The notes under the pieces: model-generated
Database searches by the model: none
What the model was told of the DNA's origin: nothing
What the model saw: the letters and a program-made list of their open reading frames with translations, nothing else
Assembly (NCBI GenBank): GCA_038380435.1
Contig: JAWZYU010000013.1
Location: 15,265,901-15,329,900 of the forward strand
Source: Ryuthela nishihirai
Lineage: Eukaryota; Arthropoda; Arachnida; Araneae; Heptathelidae
Direction of reading: 5' to 3'
Length of the DNA stretch: 64,000 nucleotides
Shown: piece after piece, positions 1 to 12,700 of the stretch
Layout of the letters: every line of letters starts with the position of its first letter
Position numbering within the stretch: position 1 is the first letter of the stretch
Position numbers and translations under genes: made by a program

Positions 1-375
1 TCTTTAGGCACAGGACTCAATATATCTTCAGGGTGGAACACCTCTTTATCCTTCCTATGCTCTTCAAGTTCAAGATCTTCATTAGTTAGGGGCTAGGAAG
101 GAGATTCAAGCAGGTCAGTAACATCTTCAGGCTCCATTTCTAGCTCTAACTGCCTCACCATGTCTGCAATATTTGCATTAACTTCCTTAACAAGATTTTC
201 TAATCCTTAAAAACACAATAAATTGGGGACACAACTGTTTCCATACACCTTTAAGTGTAGACTCTTTTACTTCATCCTGTGCATGCAATAGTCTTGATAC
301 CATCCAAGATTGTGAAGCCTTTCCAGAATTCTTTAAATCTATTTGGCCCACTTCCAGAAGTTTTGGTTGATTCAT
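1..375 (-). mobile_element. Tigger/pogo transposase C-terminal fragment
   Basis: Read on the minus strand from 375, the sequence gives ESTLKGVWKQLCPQF, then after breaks MEPEDVTDLLES and LTNEDLELEE. This matches the C-terminal part of Tigger (TIGD-type) transposases, where a GVWKKL motif is followed by a run of acidic helices. The frame has stop codons, so it is dead. The catalytic domain is missing upstream (to the right) and the element continues off the left edge. Confidence 0.7.
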
Positions 376-2807
376 GGCAACATCATGTCATTAAAATCGT
401 CATATGAATGGGCATGGTGGCATCATATAAATGGCTATTGGTCATAATTGAAAATCATGGAAAAGTGAAACACCATAAAGTGGGGTATTACTATATTGGA
501 AGTCCATGTATATAGAACTGTTAGTGGAAAACTGGAAAGGGGAGTGGCTGACCTGAGTGTAGCATCTGTGGAGTCATTGCCCCTGATGATGGCATGTTCA
601 GGCAACCAACAGAACTTGATTGTATAGATGTTGGCCAAACAGTCAGGCAATGAGTGTCAAGTGTCTTTCACTTAAGGTGAGAATTATATTTCCAAGTAGG
701 ATGGCCAAGAAGGAATTGTAGCCTACAAGCATACTGTAGGGACAGCAGCTTGGTAAATAGATAAAGATGGTGTATTGGCCTCAGACTCTAGAACAGTGAG
801 GAATGGAAGGTGTCTGTGCACAGACTGATAGCTTGATGGTGGAAAGGGTCCCACAACCTCACCATCAAATACCTGGCTGATGTGTAGACCTAAAACTAAC
901 AGCTCCCCAACAGAAAAGCAGGCAGGGACTCCACCAGTCATGGACTAGGGAGACTGAAGAGGATCCCGATGCAAATACCAGGCTCCCCCAGGTTCTCTAA
1001 TTTGCAATATATCCATGTTTCTTTTTATACGTATGTTGAGTGCATGGCAGACATACAACAGGAAGGCATTTAGGATGTTGCGAAGGATTAGAAAAAAAAA
1101 AAAGCTTGGTGGCATCATTACTGGCACATAAGCAGAACCTTTCACAGGATGGCTCCCTCTCACCACAAACAGGCTTCCACATTAAGGTTTTTTTAGAAGA
1201 AATGAATATCACTGCAATGAAAATATAATGCCCAGAATTATATATTACTGAATAGAAAAACAACTAAAGAAACTCACTACACTGAGTTCCAAGTGGAAGT
1301 TTTATCAGTACCTTTAACTAGTAACTGTATCCCTTTCTGAGAGGTACTCCTAATGTGGAAAATGTTTTGAATTTCACAAACAATTTTTATATTTCAGAGT
1401 ATATAATCATCATGACACTACTGGTGCCAATCACTTAACCTTGCTAATAGTACAGTTAACAGCCTTGCCAACAGTGTAGTTAAGATGGCCAGGAAAAATA
1501 GCTAAAAAACTTACTTTGAAACATATTTGCACAATACAGATATTTTATCTTGACAAAAGTACTTTATCCCACTTATGGATGATCTTTAAAACAAATCAAT
1601 TCAACAAGAAATTATTAATGAGACAAAACAGCTTATAAAACAAGCAAAGGGCAGCTGACATATGTGGGAGAAAATTAGTTTGAAATAAAGAGAAAGCAGA
1701 GTTGAAGATCTAAAGTAACGATATTCTCCTTCCCAAACATGTAATAAAATTTTAAAGCATTCAAAAACAACACAACTTTTAATATAGAGATTAAAGCAAA
1801 CAGGAGTGTTCCCCACTTGCAGTGCAAGTGACAAAGAGAACAATAAATTTTCTTTTAATTTTAACTAGACATACTGAAATTTCCTAAACTAAAAATACAC
1901 AAGTGAAATATTATATAGCAAGCACTAAGTTCATAGGAAATTGATGAATGATAGTGTATCATCAAGGTTTGCCTTTGGAAGGTAGAGAACTTTCATGTGA
2001 AAGTTTATTGTAACTATCAAGAAGAGAAAGGGAGAAAAAAAAAGAGTGATAGGACCATGAAGATCTACAAGCAATATATGAACAATATAATTTGATAAGT
2101 GATTGTAGTGACAATTGTATAAAAGTAGTTCTTTACACATTAAACTAACATTTCCTATAAAGAGACCAATTAAAAAGGTTATTTTTAACCACTTTCAGGA
2201 TTCGTCTGAGCTAGACTCAGGCAATAATTTTGTCCAGAACCACATGCCAAGTCTTCTGGCAACACTGAATAATTTTCATACAGTTTTGAGACCATAAAAA
2301 TTTTTTTGGTTTCAAAGCTCAGTAGATGGAAGAACCATATCTTAGTGTTTTCTAAACCATGTCTTAACCTTGGAAGAACTGTTTGTGGATTTTTTTTATG
2401 CAGTTGACAAAGTAAGATAAGTATAGTTTAGCAGATGTTATTTTCATTGTTTTCATTTTGCCCTTGAATTTGGACCAAAACTATGAATTTAGATAGTGAT
2501 GACAATGAAAGCTTCATTCATCCATATGTGTACCATTTGTTGCTCAAAGAGAGGAGAAACTGGAAGAGACAAGATTTTATTGTAAAGATTGTATGTGATA
2601 CCATGTTTCAACACATAGTACAGTTGAAAACACTTAATAAGAAAATAGATAAGGAGCAATATCGATTAACACAAAACTAAAGTTTGGCAACAATACCTTT
2701 ACATGCATATTCTTTTAGTGCAAAATGGATAATATGGAAAAATTCCTTAAGAAAATTATCTATGGTCTGACCAGTAAAATTCTATCAAAACATCCTCAGA
2801 TAATATA

Positions 2808-3160
2808 GGTTGTTTTATTTCTGAAGGCAGTTTTTTGCACACAATGAGCTAAATGGCCAGATCACAAGGATCATGAGAGCTCAGAGGAGGTTGGGGAAAT
2901 GGATGGTAACCTCCCATAAAGGCTATCCAGCATGTTATTTAAAGTGCACAGCATATGGCTCTCCAGCACATGGTGCCATGGCTTAAAGTTCCATCCAAAG
3001 GATAAGCAGTCTTTCCAAACCCATAGGTGTCCCCCACTGATCAAGAGCAGGAAGAGGAGTTTTGTGGAGATAAATCTCAATGCTGATCCAGCTGGGACTC
3101 GAACCTGGGTTATGCATATTATGAACCTGGCATGCTATTGACTGAGCCACTCCCTACCCT
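2808..3160 (-). mobile_element. tRNA-like SINE family A, copy 1
   Basis: Minus-strand SINE. Its tRNA-like head is at the high-coordinate end (A-box-like TGGCTCAGT, B-box GGTTCGAGTCC on the minus strand). It is flanked by a 13-bp target duplication CTCAGATAAYATA (2795-2807 and 3161-3173, one mismatch). The body is shared with the other family A copies. Confidence 0.85.
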
Positions 3161-3547
3161 CTCAGATAACATAAATTTTGTAGAGGATTGAAAGACCAAA
3201 AGTTACCAACCACAGTTTTACTTTTGAACAACTTAATATATACTACCACATCTCCCACCAACATTTGGTGGGATAGAAACAAATATATACTCTGGCAGTC
3301 TTGAAATCAGTTTATTATAGAGAGAGACTAAAATTTTAAATGCAACTAAGGGTAGAATGGGGTAAACACACAGGAAAATCTGAGAGTGGATAACTGCGTA
3401 ACTGGATATTTACAAGAATTGGCATACTCAAGAGTGGGTGGAGCGTTTTATCCTCTCTTTTTGACTGCAATTCAAACAATATTTTAAACCTTATTATTAG
3501 CAACACTTCAGTATTGTATGAACAGATATATATTTGAAATTTCATAC

Positions 3548-3719
3548 CTGTATTTAGAGCAACATTTTCAATAGTATACTGTACTTCATTTTGTGCTGGA
3601 ATATCCTTCCAGGTTGCTAAAAAGACACGTTTGTCCATCATTCCATCTTCTGTGCAAAATACATGAAGTGGGACTAGGCAACTGAAGTAAAACACATCAA
3701 CATTGTTCTTGATTGCAAC
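3548..3719 (-). CDS. beta-adaptin exon, appendage platform domain, about residues 810-867
   Basis: 172 bases, 57 codons plus G. It reads [40 protein letters not shown] and [17 protein letters not shown]. The acceptor is tttatag and the donor gtatga. The Trp of FLATWKDIP corresponds to the platform Trp known in vertebrate AP-2 beta to bind accessory-protein peptides. The partner Tyr and the rest of the platform would be in the missing last exon or exons. Confidence 0.97.
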
Positions 3720-6700
3720 CTATAAATAAATATTAAAATGAACATCTGAAAATGTTTAGATGAAACATAGTAGGCAACAAAACAGTTGAAAGCAAAATGG
3801 AAACATACGAGTTCTTTAAAATTCCCAATAAACCCATCACCAACCCGTGGGTTGGGTTGTTTTATCTCTGAGTATACAGTATTTAACCCATTGTGTACAT
3901 ACTTTTAAGAATCTATGGAGATTGTGGAGAAATAGGCGTATACACCTAAAGACTAAAATATAGACTGTATAATAGTTTGGTTCTCTCTGGGGTTAATTAT
4001 GGTAGTGAAACTTGGACGCTTTGTAAACAAGATAACAGAAAAATTGATGCTTTTGATTTTAAATGCTTATGCAGCATCTTGGGCATTAGGTGGTTCAACT
4101 TTGTAACTAATGATGAGGTAGGCAAAGGAGTTGTCAACCTCCTTTAAGCAACATATTGTGCAGAGAGATTGGTTTGGCCATGTTGCTGGTATGGATAATT
4201 ATAGATTGGTGAATAGGGTTATGAACAGTGTGCCTAACGGCCTCAGAAAGAGGGGGAGACCTAGGATGCGGTGTGCAGACAATGTCAAACAGGACCTTGT
4301 TAGAATTGGTGTGCATTGGCCAGATGCAGCAGATGTAGCTCAGGACAAACTTGCTTGGAGAACTAAATTGCACAGTCTGGTTGGACTTCTGTAGCCCATG
4401 GCTGCTTGATGATGATGATGATGAGATGTGTGTTTTAAGAATACTTAGATTTTAACTGTAGCAGTATATAGTAACTGCTTATCAAATGCTTAATGTCAAA
4501 ATTTTTAATCTTATGTGGTTTTCTGTAATGCTCATGTGAAAACTGCTGACATTTGTGAAAAGAGCAAAAGCTGAGCACTGGTCAGTCATCTGATGAAAAA
4601 CTGTCATAAAAAGAATATCTTTGTCCATATTAGTATCAATTTTAAAGCATTTTTCATTACACCTGACTTTGTAGTATTTTGAAACTGTACCTCTCTTAAA
4701 GCTGGCACTTGTCAAGGTCAATATTTCTTTAAGATTTTAGCATCATCTGCAGCATTTTGTAATATATATGTTATGCTATTGCTAATTATACTAAATACAG
4801 TAAAACCTCTCTAAAATTGAATTATCTGAGATGGAAACATCTCTTAAACAGAAACTTCTTGCACCACTATTAAAATAATGTTACTAAGTCTACTACTAAA
4901 GTGTTAACCAATGAAACCTCTCTTAATTGGACAAGGAAATTAATGTAGAAAATTTTGAATTTCATTGCGCTGATTATTGCTGAGTCAGTAGGGATGGATT
5001 AAATGAACTTCTAAATAAATACCAACTGTCCCATAGCCTAGTGGTTAGCATGCTTAGCATGCTTGGCTACTGATCATAAGGGACCTGGGTTCAAGCCCCG
5101 GATAAGGCATGGTTGTGTGTGTTGTTTTTCTGCTGAGGTCCTGCCATCCTCTCAGACCTTCTACTATGGCATATAAACTGACAGGCTCCTGTCAGACCTC
5201 TGTAAACAAGCAGCTGCTTGAGGGGGTATTTATATTTTATTTTTATTAAATTAATACCAGAGAAAGGAGAAGTACCATATGTATATCTATTTAGCAAACA
5301 CATTGCATGGGAAAGTCATATGATTTTCAGGTAGGGATTAATTCATTGATTGGTGACCCTTCACCAATATGAAAGTCATTACTACAGTATGGGACAGGTT
5401 TAGTACTAAAACTTTTAATTTCAGGAATCCTAACAAGTTAGAATACTAGATCCAGCAAGAATGTGCATGATATTTTCCAGTGGTCATGTGAGTGTGCAAT
5501 GTATTGTAAGTGATAGATAACATTACTCTTTACAAGAGTTTATTGTGGAAACATTTTATCAATAGTTTTGTACAAAGGCAAAATCAATTCTAAATAAAAT
5601 TCAGCACTTAAAAAGCTCCTGAAAGGTCAGTGAAAAAACAATGAATTAATTAAAAAAATGTGAATTAGCAGGGGATGTGAATGATAATAGGCACAGCTGG
5701 TAGGAAATGGTCAATGCATACCATTGACATTGTTGCATGTGTAATGAAGTATTGTTGTGAAGTCTAAAAAAACCATGCATAACATCTTTTGCTAGAACAT
5801 GGATTAAAAATAACCTCAATGTACAATATCACAGAAAAGGATGTGATACTCTACCCATACAAAATTCAGATGCTACTAGCCCTCAGTAGGTAGTTCTATA
5901 ATGGCTTTCTGCAGTAAAACCTTGATGCCACTGATTAAATGTGGCTTACTTATGAAGTTTATTTCTATCTCAATGGGTATGTTAATAAATGAAACAGGAA
6001 ATCTTAAGTATTAAGAAACCTACATGAATTCCAACAAACTTCTCTTCATTCTCAGAAATTTACTGTTGGGATGGGGCATGATCAGCAAACAAGAGAGTAT
6101 TGAACCAATCTGCATTCACTGATATCACTGTTAACAGTCTTTTAATACCTGAGATGTTGTGCAATAATGCCCTCTATGCTCTTCACAGATCAAGAAATAT
6201 CTAGACATTTTTACAACAGACTTCACATAATCATACTCCAAATGTCATATTTAGTCTCCTTCCTGAACATTTTGGTAGCTACTTCTTGAATTGCTTTCTA
6301 GAAAAATTTAAGTGCAGGGTGTCATGGACACTGCATTTGTTGGACTTTAATCCAAGTGATTATTTCCCAAGAGAATTCCTGAAGGAACATGCCCTTCAGG
6401 AACAGTACCAACCACCAGCAGTTGGCTCAAGAATTGAGTGGAAATTACTACTGTTGTTGTTACTAGGAACACCAGCGACAGTGGTTTGTGCAACAGTGCA
6501 CAACTTTGCAATTCATTCAAAAAATGCTGGGATGTTGAAGAGTTCCATAGGAAAAACGTTTTTATGCAAAAATTCTAAGAAATTACACTTTTGTTAAAAA
6601 AAATTTCAAATTATTGGATTCTCATATATATTCTGCCAAATATTCCATTTTGGAAAAAATGCTGTGCAAGAAATGTGCACAGGATATGTCTCTCATGCAC

Positions 6701-9700
6701 ATGAGGTCACAGCTCAGTATCCAGTTCAACAGATGGTGACCTTTCCAAGCCCATCAGGGTTCCCTTTTTTTGCCAAGGACAGGGTTGGAGGTTAGTGGAG
6801 ATAAATCTCAATGCTGGCAGAGTTTGGAGTGTAACCTGGATACAGCAGATTACAAGTTTGTGTGCTCTTAATTTAGCCAACCTCTATTGCTTTGCTACAA
6901 ACTCAGTTTAATAAAATGCAATATGTTGAGTAAATCATGTTTTAGCACTTTGAAAAATATATGAAAAAATTCAATAGTGGTATCGGAACTATTCTAAATG
7001 ACAGATTTCATTTATTGTCATTCATATTTTAATTTGATAATACTTTATACACACACAAACCATTCATGCTTTTTATGCATATTACTGTTTTAATGCTTAT
7101 ATAATTAAATCTGAAAACCTGCAAGTTGGTAAGTGGATCCATTTTCTGTACAGGGCCCACAGTATTTAAGAGAAGACTTGTATCAACTGTACCATTTGGT
7201 TGCAAGGGAGTAGGTACTTGAAGAGGTTGTGCTGGTGCTAAACCAAAGCTGCAATATAAAAAAGCACAATATCTAAGAAATACACTTAAAAGACATATCC
7301 TTAATATGCAAATGCTATTTATATGCATCTTTTGTATAACATTACTGCATAAAATAAAAAATCTGTTTTATTGAATCATTTACATAACATATTGGTTAAT
7401 ACATCTATTTATTGAAAGGTTCATCTTTGAATAGTGTGGCATTCATGGATATCTTCAGACTATATTTTGCATACGTTTCTGGAAAGTATGACCATACAAA
7501 TACTTTTCTTATATTACCATTCAATGTTGAAAGAAAATAAAGCTATTAAAATGGTTCCAAGAGCATACAACTATGCCAAAGAACATTTCTATATCATTAC
7601 TGAAAGAATAATAATGATAGAAAACTGTTTGCTAATGTAGTTGTAATCCCTAAAAAGAAAGGCATGGCTGATATTTTTGCATGGTTGTGCACACTGTTCA
7701 AAGATGAACCTGGGAATTAGCTATTATATACAGCTAAAGTCTTGGAACTCATAAATGTGTAAAGGTCATTCAAATGAAAACTGCAAAATCATCATTAAAT
7801 GCGTAAGATGTAAAAAATAATAATTTTGTATTATATTTTTATTGTCGTACTGATTAAAGGCTGCTGACATGAACATGTGTAGCTCTATCTACTGGCATTA
7901 TCCATAAACAGTCTTAAAGATAGCATCACCTTACAATCATGCACCAACATAAAATGTTATCCATAATTTGATTATTTCTAAATGCTGAAGGAATAAATTG
8001 GCTGAAATTTATTGCAGAATGTTGGATCAGTATGGTGGACTATATATTAGTGAACAGCAAATCTATGTGTGTGTGTGGGTGCGCATAAATTCAAAATGGT
8101 ATTGAATATGTTGAAGATGCTCTGCAACCATGCAAACTCAGATGAAGAAAATCACCACCCAAGTATCAGCTAGAAAAGTATTATTCGCTATATTCTTGTA
8201 TGATTAATGGGATAATTCTGGAACTACCTCATGCCTGGAGACATGAGAAACCATGACATGTGCAAAGTACTGTGATGTGCTTCAGAATCACCTAAAGAGA
8301 GCAATTTGGGGGAAAAAAACATCATAGTTTGTTATCGTCAAGTGTGTGGGCCTATGACATGCAATAGCTGCCTTTACACTGCATGTTCTACAGTGGAGCA
8401 GATAGAGATGAGGTTAACAAGCAAGGGTAACATTTCCACTATAATCTTAATTATAGTGGAAAATTATAGTGGAAAAATTATGAGCTGGGTGGAAATGTTA
8501 TCAAGAGGTTGTGGTTTGTATCCTACCTAATTCAAGACAATTTTCCCTCTGTAATCAAAGAAGCTCGAGTTACCTCACATTCCTTATTGACCAGATTTAG
8601 CACCGAGTGATTACCTATTCTGATCACAGAAAAATATACCGATATCACATCTCATCAGATGAAGAGGCCAAAATGATAGTGCATGAGTGGTTCCACCACA
8701 AACCATAAAACTTCTTCTCTCAACAAATCCCAGTCATTAGTTCATCATTGGAAAAAAATGTATCAAATGCAAAGGAGATGACAATAAAGACCGGCAAGGC
8801 ATATTTTCCTTTTCATTTGATTTTATTAACTTAGCTTTTATTTAACTTTTGCAGTTTTCATCTGAATGACCTTTGTACATGCTTGGTTCAATTTGTTTAT
8901 TTATGAATACAGAATTAGCCAGATAGCACAAAAAGCATATAAATTGAAAGCACAATTTATTATACACACTGCACCAATCCACAAACCTACCTACTCCATC
9001 ACAATAATGCAGCCAGCTGAAACCCCTTGTGAGCTATAATAAATCAGATACCTACCTGCTGTATACCATACTTCCAACTGTTATGATGGTAAACAAGGCG
9101 ATCTGAGCCAGTTTGATCATGGGCAAATAGTCAGTACAAGGAAGACAAGGTGCTTCATATCCACAACTGTAGAATGTCTGGAATCTCTGCATACATCCAC
9201 CACATGTGTATCAGGATAAACTGCTGGGGTAAATGTGGTTGTAACAAAGCCATTGATATTCAAGGTAAGAGTCACCTCTCCTGCACCATAACATCAAAAC
9301 GGAGGGCCACAGTGCAGATCATAAAGTTGGCATTCAATGACAGAGCAGTTACGAAGATTAGTGCAAAGACCATTCGACATATGATGGTAAAACTGAACTA
9401 TGGCAACTGACATCCACATTGAGTATCCCGGTTAACAGCACACCCTGGGCTATGAGACTGCAGTGGGCAAAGGAACATCACCAATAGACAGCGGGAAATT
9501 GGAAATGGGTAGCTTGTTCTGACAAATTGAGGTTTCAACTACAACATGCCAATGGAACAACTATAGCATGCCTGCATGTGTGGCATAGACAATATGAGGC
9601 TATGGATACCAAATGTTAAGTCTGAGTGCTACAGGCTGGTGGAGGAGGTGTAATGTTCTGGGGCATATTTACGTGGGCCACCTTAGGGCCCTTTGTGTAC

Positions 9701-12700
9701 CTATTGAGACAATCACTGCACAAGGCACTGATGTATTTGCTGACCACCTACACCCATTAATGGCTATCCATTTCCCACAGCAGGATGCCTTCTTTCGACA
9801 ACACCTTGTTTCATCGCTCCTGTTTGGTGAAGGACTAGCTAGAGGAGAATTCCAGGAGTTCACAACCCTTGAATGAACCCTATTTAGTGCCTGTGGGATG
9901 AAGTGGAGTGATGCAGTCAAGCCCAAAACCCACCACTGGCAACTCTCGATGCTTCATAGACAGCTGTCCTGGAATCATGGGCTGTAAAACCATCCAAACA
10001 TTTCCAGCAATTGGTAAGAATCCATGCCACAACATGATGCTGCTGTTGTGAAGGTTGGGTTGTTTTACCTCTGAGCGGCACTTTTTTGCACACCATGGGC
10101 TAAATGGCCAGGTCACATGGACCCCGAAGGCTCAGAGAAGGTTGGGGGAGGGGACCCACTGGAACAGCTGTTGGGAGACAGATGGTAGCCTCCCGTCAAG
10201 GCTATCCAGCGTGTTCTTTAACGTGCACAGGGTATGTCTCTCCCGCACACGGGGCCACGGCTTAACGTCCCATCCGACAGATGGTGGCCTTTCCAAGCCC
10301 ATCGGTGTCCCCTACTGACCGTGGGCAGGGCGGGGAATTTTGCGGAGATAAATCTCAACGCTGACCCAGCTGGGACTCGAACCTGGGAACTACAGATTAC
10401 GAGCCTAGTGCTGTTGTGAAGGAAAAAGGTGGACCCACACATTATTACGTGTGTGTGTGTAAAAAATTGTCCTTTCAGTGTCCTTCAGTAATTCCTAACT
10501 GTTTACAAATTATAAAAGTTTGAAATCATTAAGTTTCTTTAGGTAACCATATCACTTTTTTTTCTCCATTCTAACAATAATAATTATATTTACCATTAGC
10601 ATGCAAAATGCTTTCTTACTTCAAATTGTCATGGATTATTCCTTGGCTGGGTTGTTGGGTTGTTTTACTTCTATGTGGCACCTTTTTGCAGACAATGGGC
10701 TAACTGGCCAGGTCACAAGGACCCGGAGGGCTCAGAGAAGGCTGAGGGAAGGGACCCACTGGAACAGCTGTTAGGAGACAGATGGTAGCCTCCCGTCAAG
10801 ACCATCCAGTGTATTCTTTAATGTGCACAGGGTATGGCTCTCCTTCACATGGGGCCATGGCTTAACATTGCACCCGATAGACAGCAGTCTTTCAAGCTCA
10901 TTGGTGTCTCCTACTGACCATGGGCAGGGTGGGGAGTTTTGCAGAGATAAATCTCAATGCTGGCCCAGCTGGGACTCAAACCTGGGAGTTTCAGATTACA
11001 AGCCTGGCACACTACCAAGTGAGCCACCCCCACCCCTCCTTGGCTGGGAGGGAAGGGGCAAATGCTGTTGTTCTTTGTTACGGACTTCCATGATTTTGTA
11101 AAACTAAACTAGAGTGGTCATTGATAATGACACTATTTGTTGCTGAAATAAAGAGCCCTTAATATATATATATTTTTTTCTCCTTTTAAGATTTCAAATG
11201 CAAATCTATTCTAAAGAAACTTTAAAAACAGGTTAACTAGAGAATGATTTATTGAAATATGTTTTCTATTTACTCAAAGAATAAAACCACTTGAACATAT
11301 TCAAAATTATGTAATAGTATGTTTTGATGTAGAATTCACAGATAATTAACATACCAAATGAAATCCTAAAAAAACTAAAGACAGTAAAATATCGTTTCTG
11401 GAAACGGAAACAATTACAGAGTTGTGTAGCTTTACAGTTTCATATGTGTTTCAACTTCAAAATAGATACCTCAAATAAAGGACTTATAGATAGTAAGCTT
11501 CCAATTAACCTCAATTTTAACCAATTTTACAAATTTAATGGAGGGAAAATATTACGAAAAATAACTAAGAACTAAAATTTGCAGAAGATACAAGGATGAT
11601 TTACCAGTGTATTCAACTCTTAAAAAAAAACTGATATTTTTCTAACACTTTCAACTCTCTGAAAAAAAGGAAAAGACAACAGCCCAAACTTTTTAGACAT
11701 AAATATCAAAATATAGAATAGAAAAAAAAAAGGCATATAATATGATGCAAAATAAATTTAAAAAAATGAGAAAATACCTATCTTTTTAAATTTTGAATTT
11801 TATGAAAGTTTCTAACTAAAATAGAAATATATATTGACTTTTTTTAAAAAAATTACATGTTGATAATAATACCAAGAGACTAACCTGTTTTTGTTAAATT
11901 GAATAGCAAATGTACCCATTGCTTGCATGGCTTTGTTGCAAAAATTCATCTCCATGAAGATTTGGCTATTGCGACGAGTAAAGGTGCCTGTAATCTCTAG
12001 ACCTTTACCTCTAGCAGCTGGCAACCAAACCTTGGAAAAAAAAATATATATTTCTATGAAACATATAAAATATTCAAATTAAGTTAAAGTTTATCATTAA
12101 TGAAACTAATAACATATAGAAATAAAGAAAGAGTAATGAATAGAAATCTCTATTACTGAAGAGCAAGTTTGGCTTGAAAACTTATCAGCACTAAAAAATC
12201 TTAAACATATCCAAACTTACCCAAGTAAGACAATTTCAATTCTTTAGTTTCATAGAAAGCTAAAAGACACCGAATTATTTAGCAATATTCTAGGTCTTAA
12301 AGTAAGCAAACATAAAGAGTTTACTTTTAACCTTAAATCTTCTTTGAAAAATCTTCAATAATGATTTCATTCTTTGAAAATTTCAAATACACAGCAAAGC
12401 AATCTGAGGATAATGGATATACCAATAGAAAGCCACATCTAAAGCATCCTAATTTTGGAAATAAACTTTTTATAGAAAAACTTTATGATTAAAATCTTGA
12501 ACATACTTCTAATGAAGTATGTTCAAGATTTTAACCGTATCTATCTAAACTTTAATTTTTAAACAAATATTCAATATTTAAAGAGTTATGGAAGCAGTAA
12601 CATTAGTCATAAGAAATTATGAAATAAAAGCATAAATGCAATACCAAATCGTCATGTTTACTAAGTATATTTTTGGATGTTTATTTAATGATTCTTCCAG

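Larger units (their letters stand above)
1..3547 (-). other. intron or 3' region beyond the last recognised exon
   Basis: Holds a Tigger fragment (1-375) and a SINE A copy (2808-3160). 400-2800 contains no exon of beta-adaptin that I can find, nor any other gene. Confidence 0.6.
3720..7118 (-). other. intron with LINE end, SINE B and SINE A copies
   Basis: Holds the LINE 3' end 3900-4425, SINE B 5025-5246, a possible transposase remnant 6240-6480 and a degraded SINE A 6663-6880. 4430-5010 and 5260-6230 show nothing recognisable. Confidence 0.6.
7249..11884 (-). other. intron with mariner and Tc1 relics and two SINE A copies
   Basis: Holds the mariner relic 7761-8875, the Tc1 relic about 8950-10488 with an internal SINE, and SINE 10652-11036. 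11050-11880 is AT-rich; 11400-11490 resembles 38360-38450. Confidence 0.7.

Noticed and set aside
1040..1263. Short open frames on both strands near 1 kb
   Set aside because: No homology, no splice context and low-complexity runs; probably chance.
400..3547. Terminal beta-adaptin exon with NVEGQDMLYQSL
   Set aside because: Looked for on the minus strand and not found, so the gene end lies outside the window.
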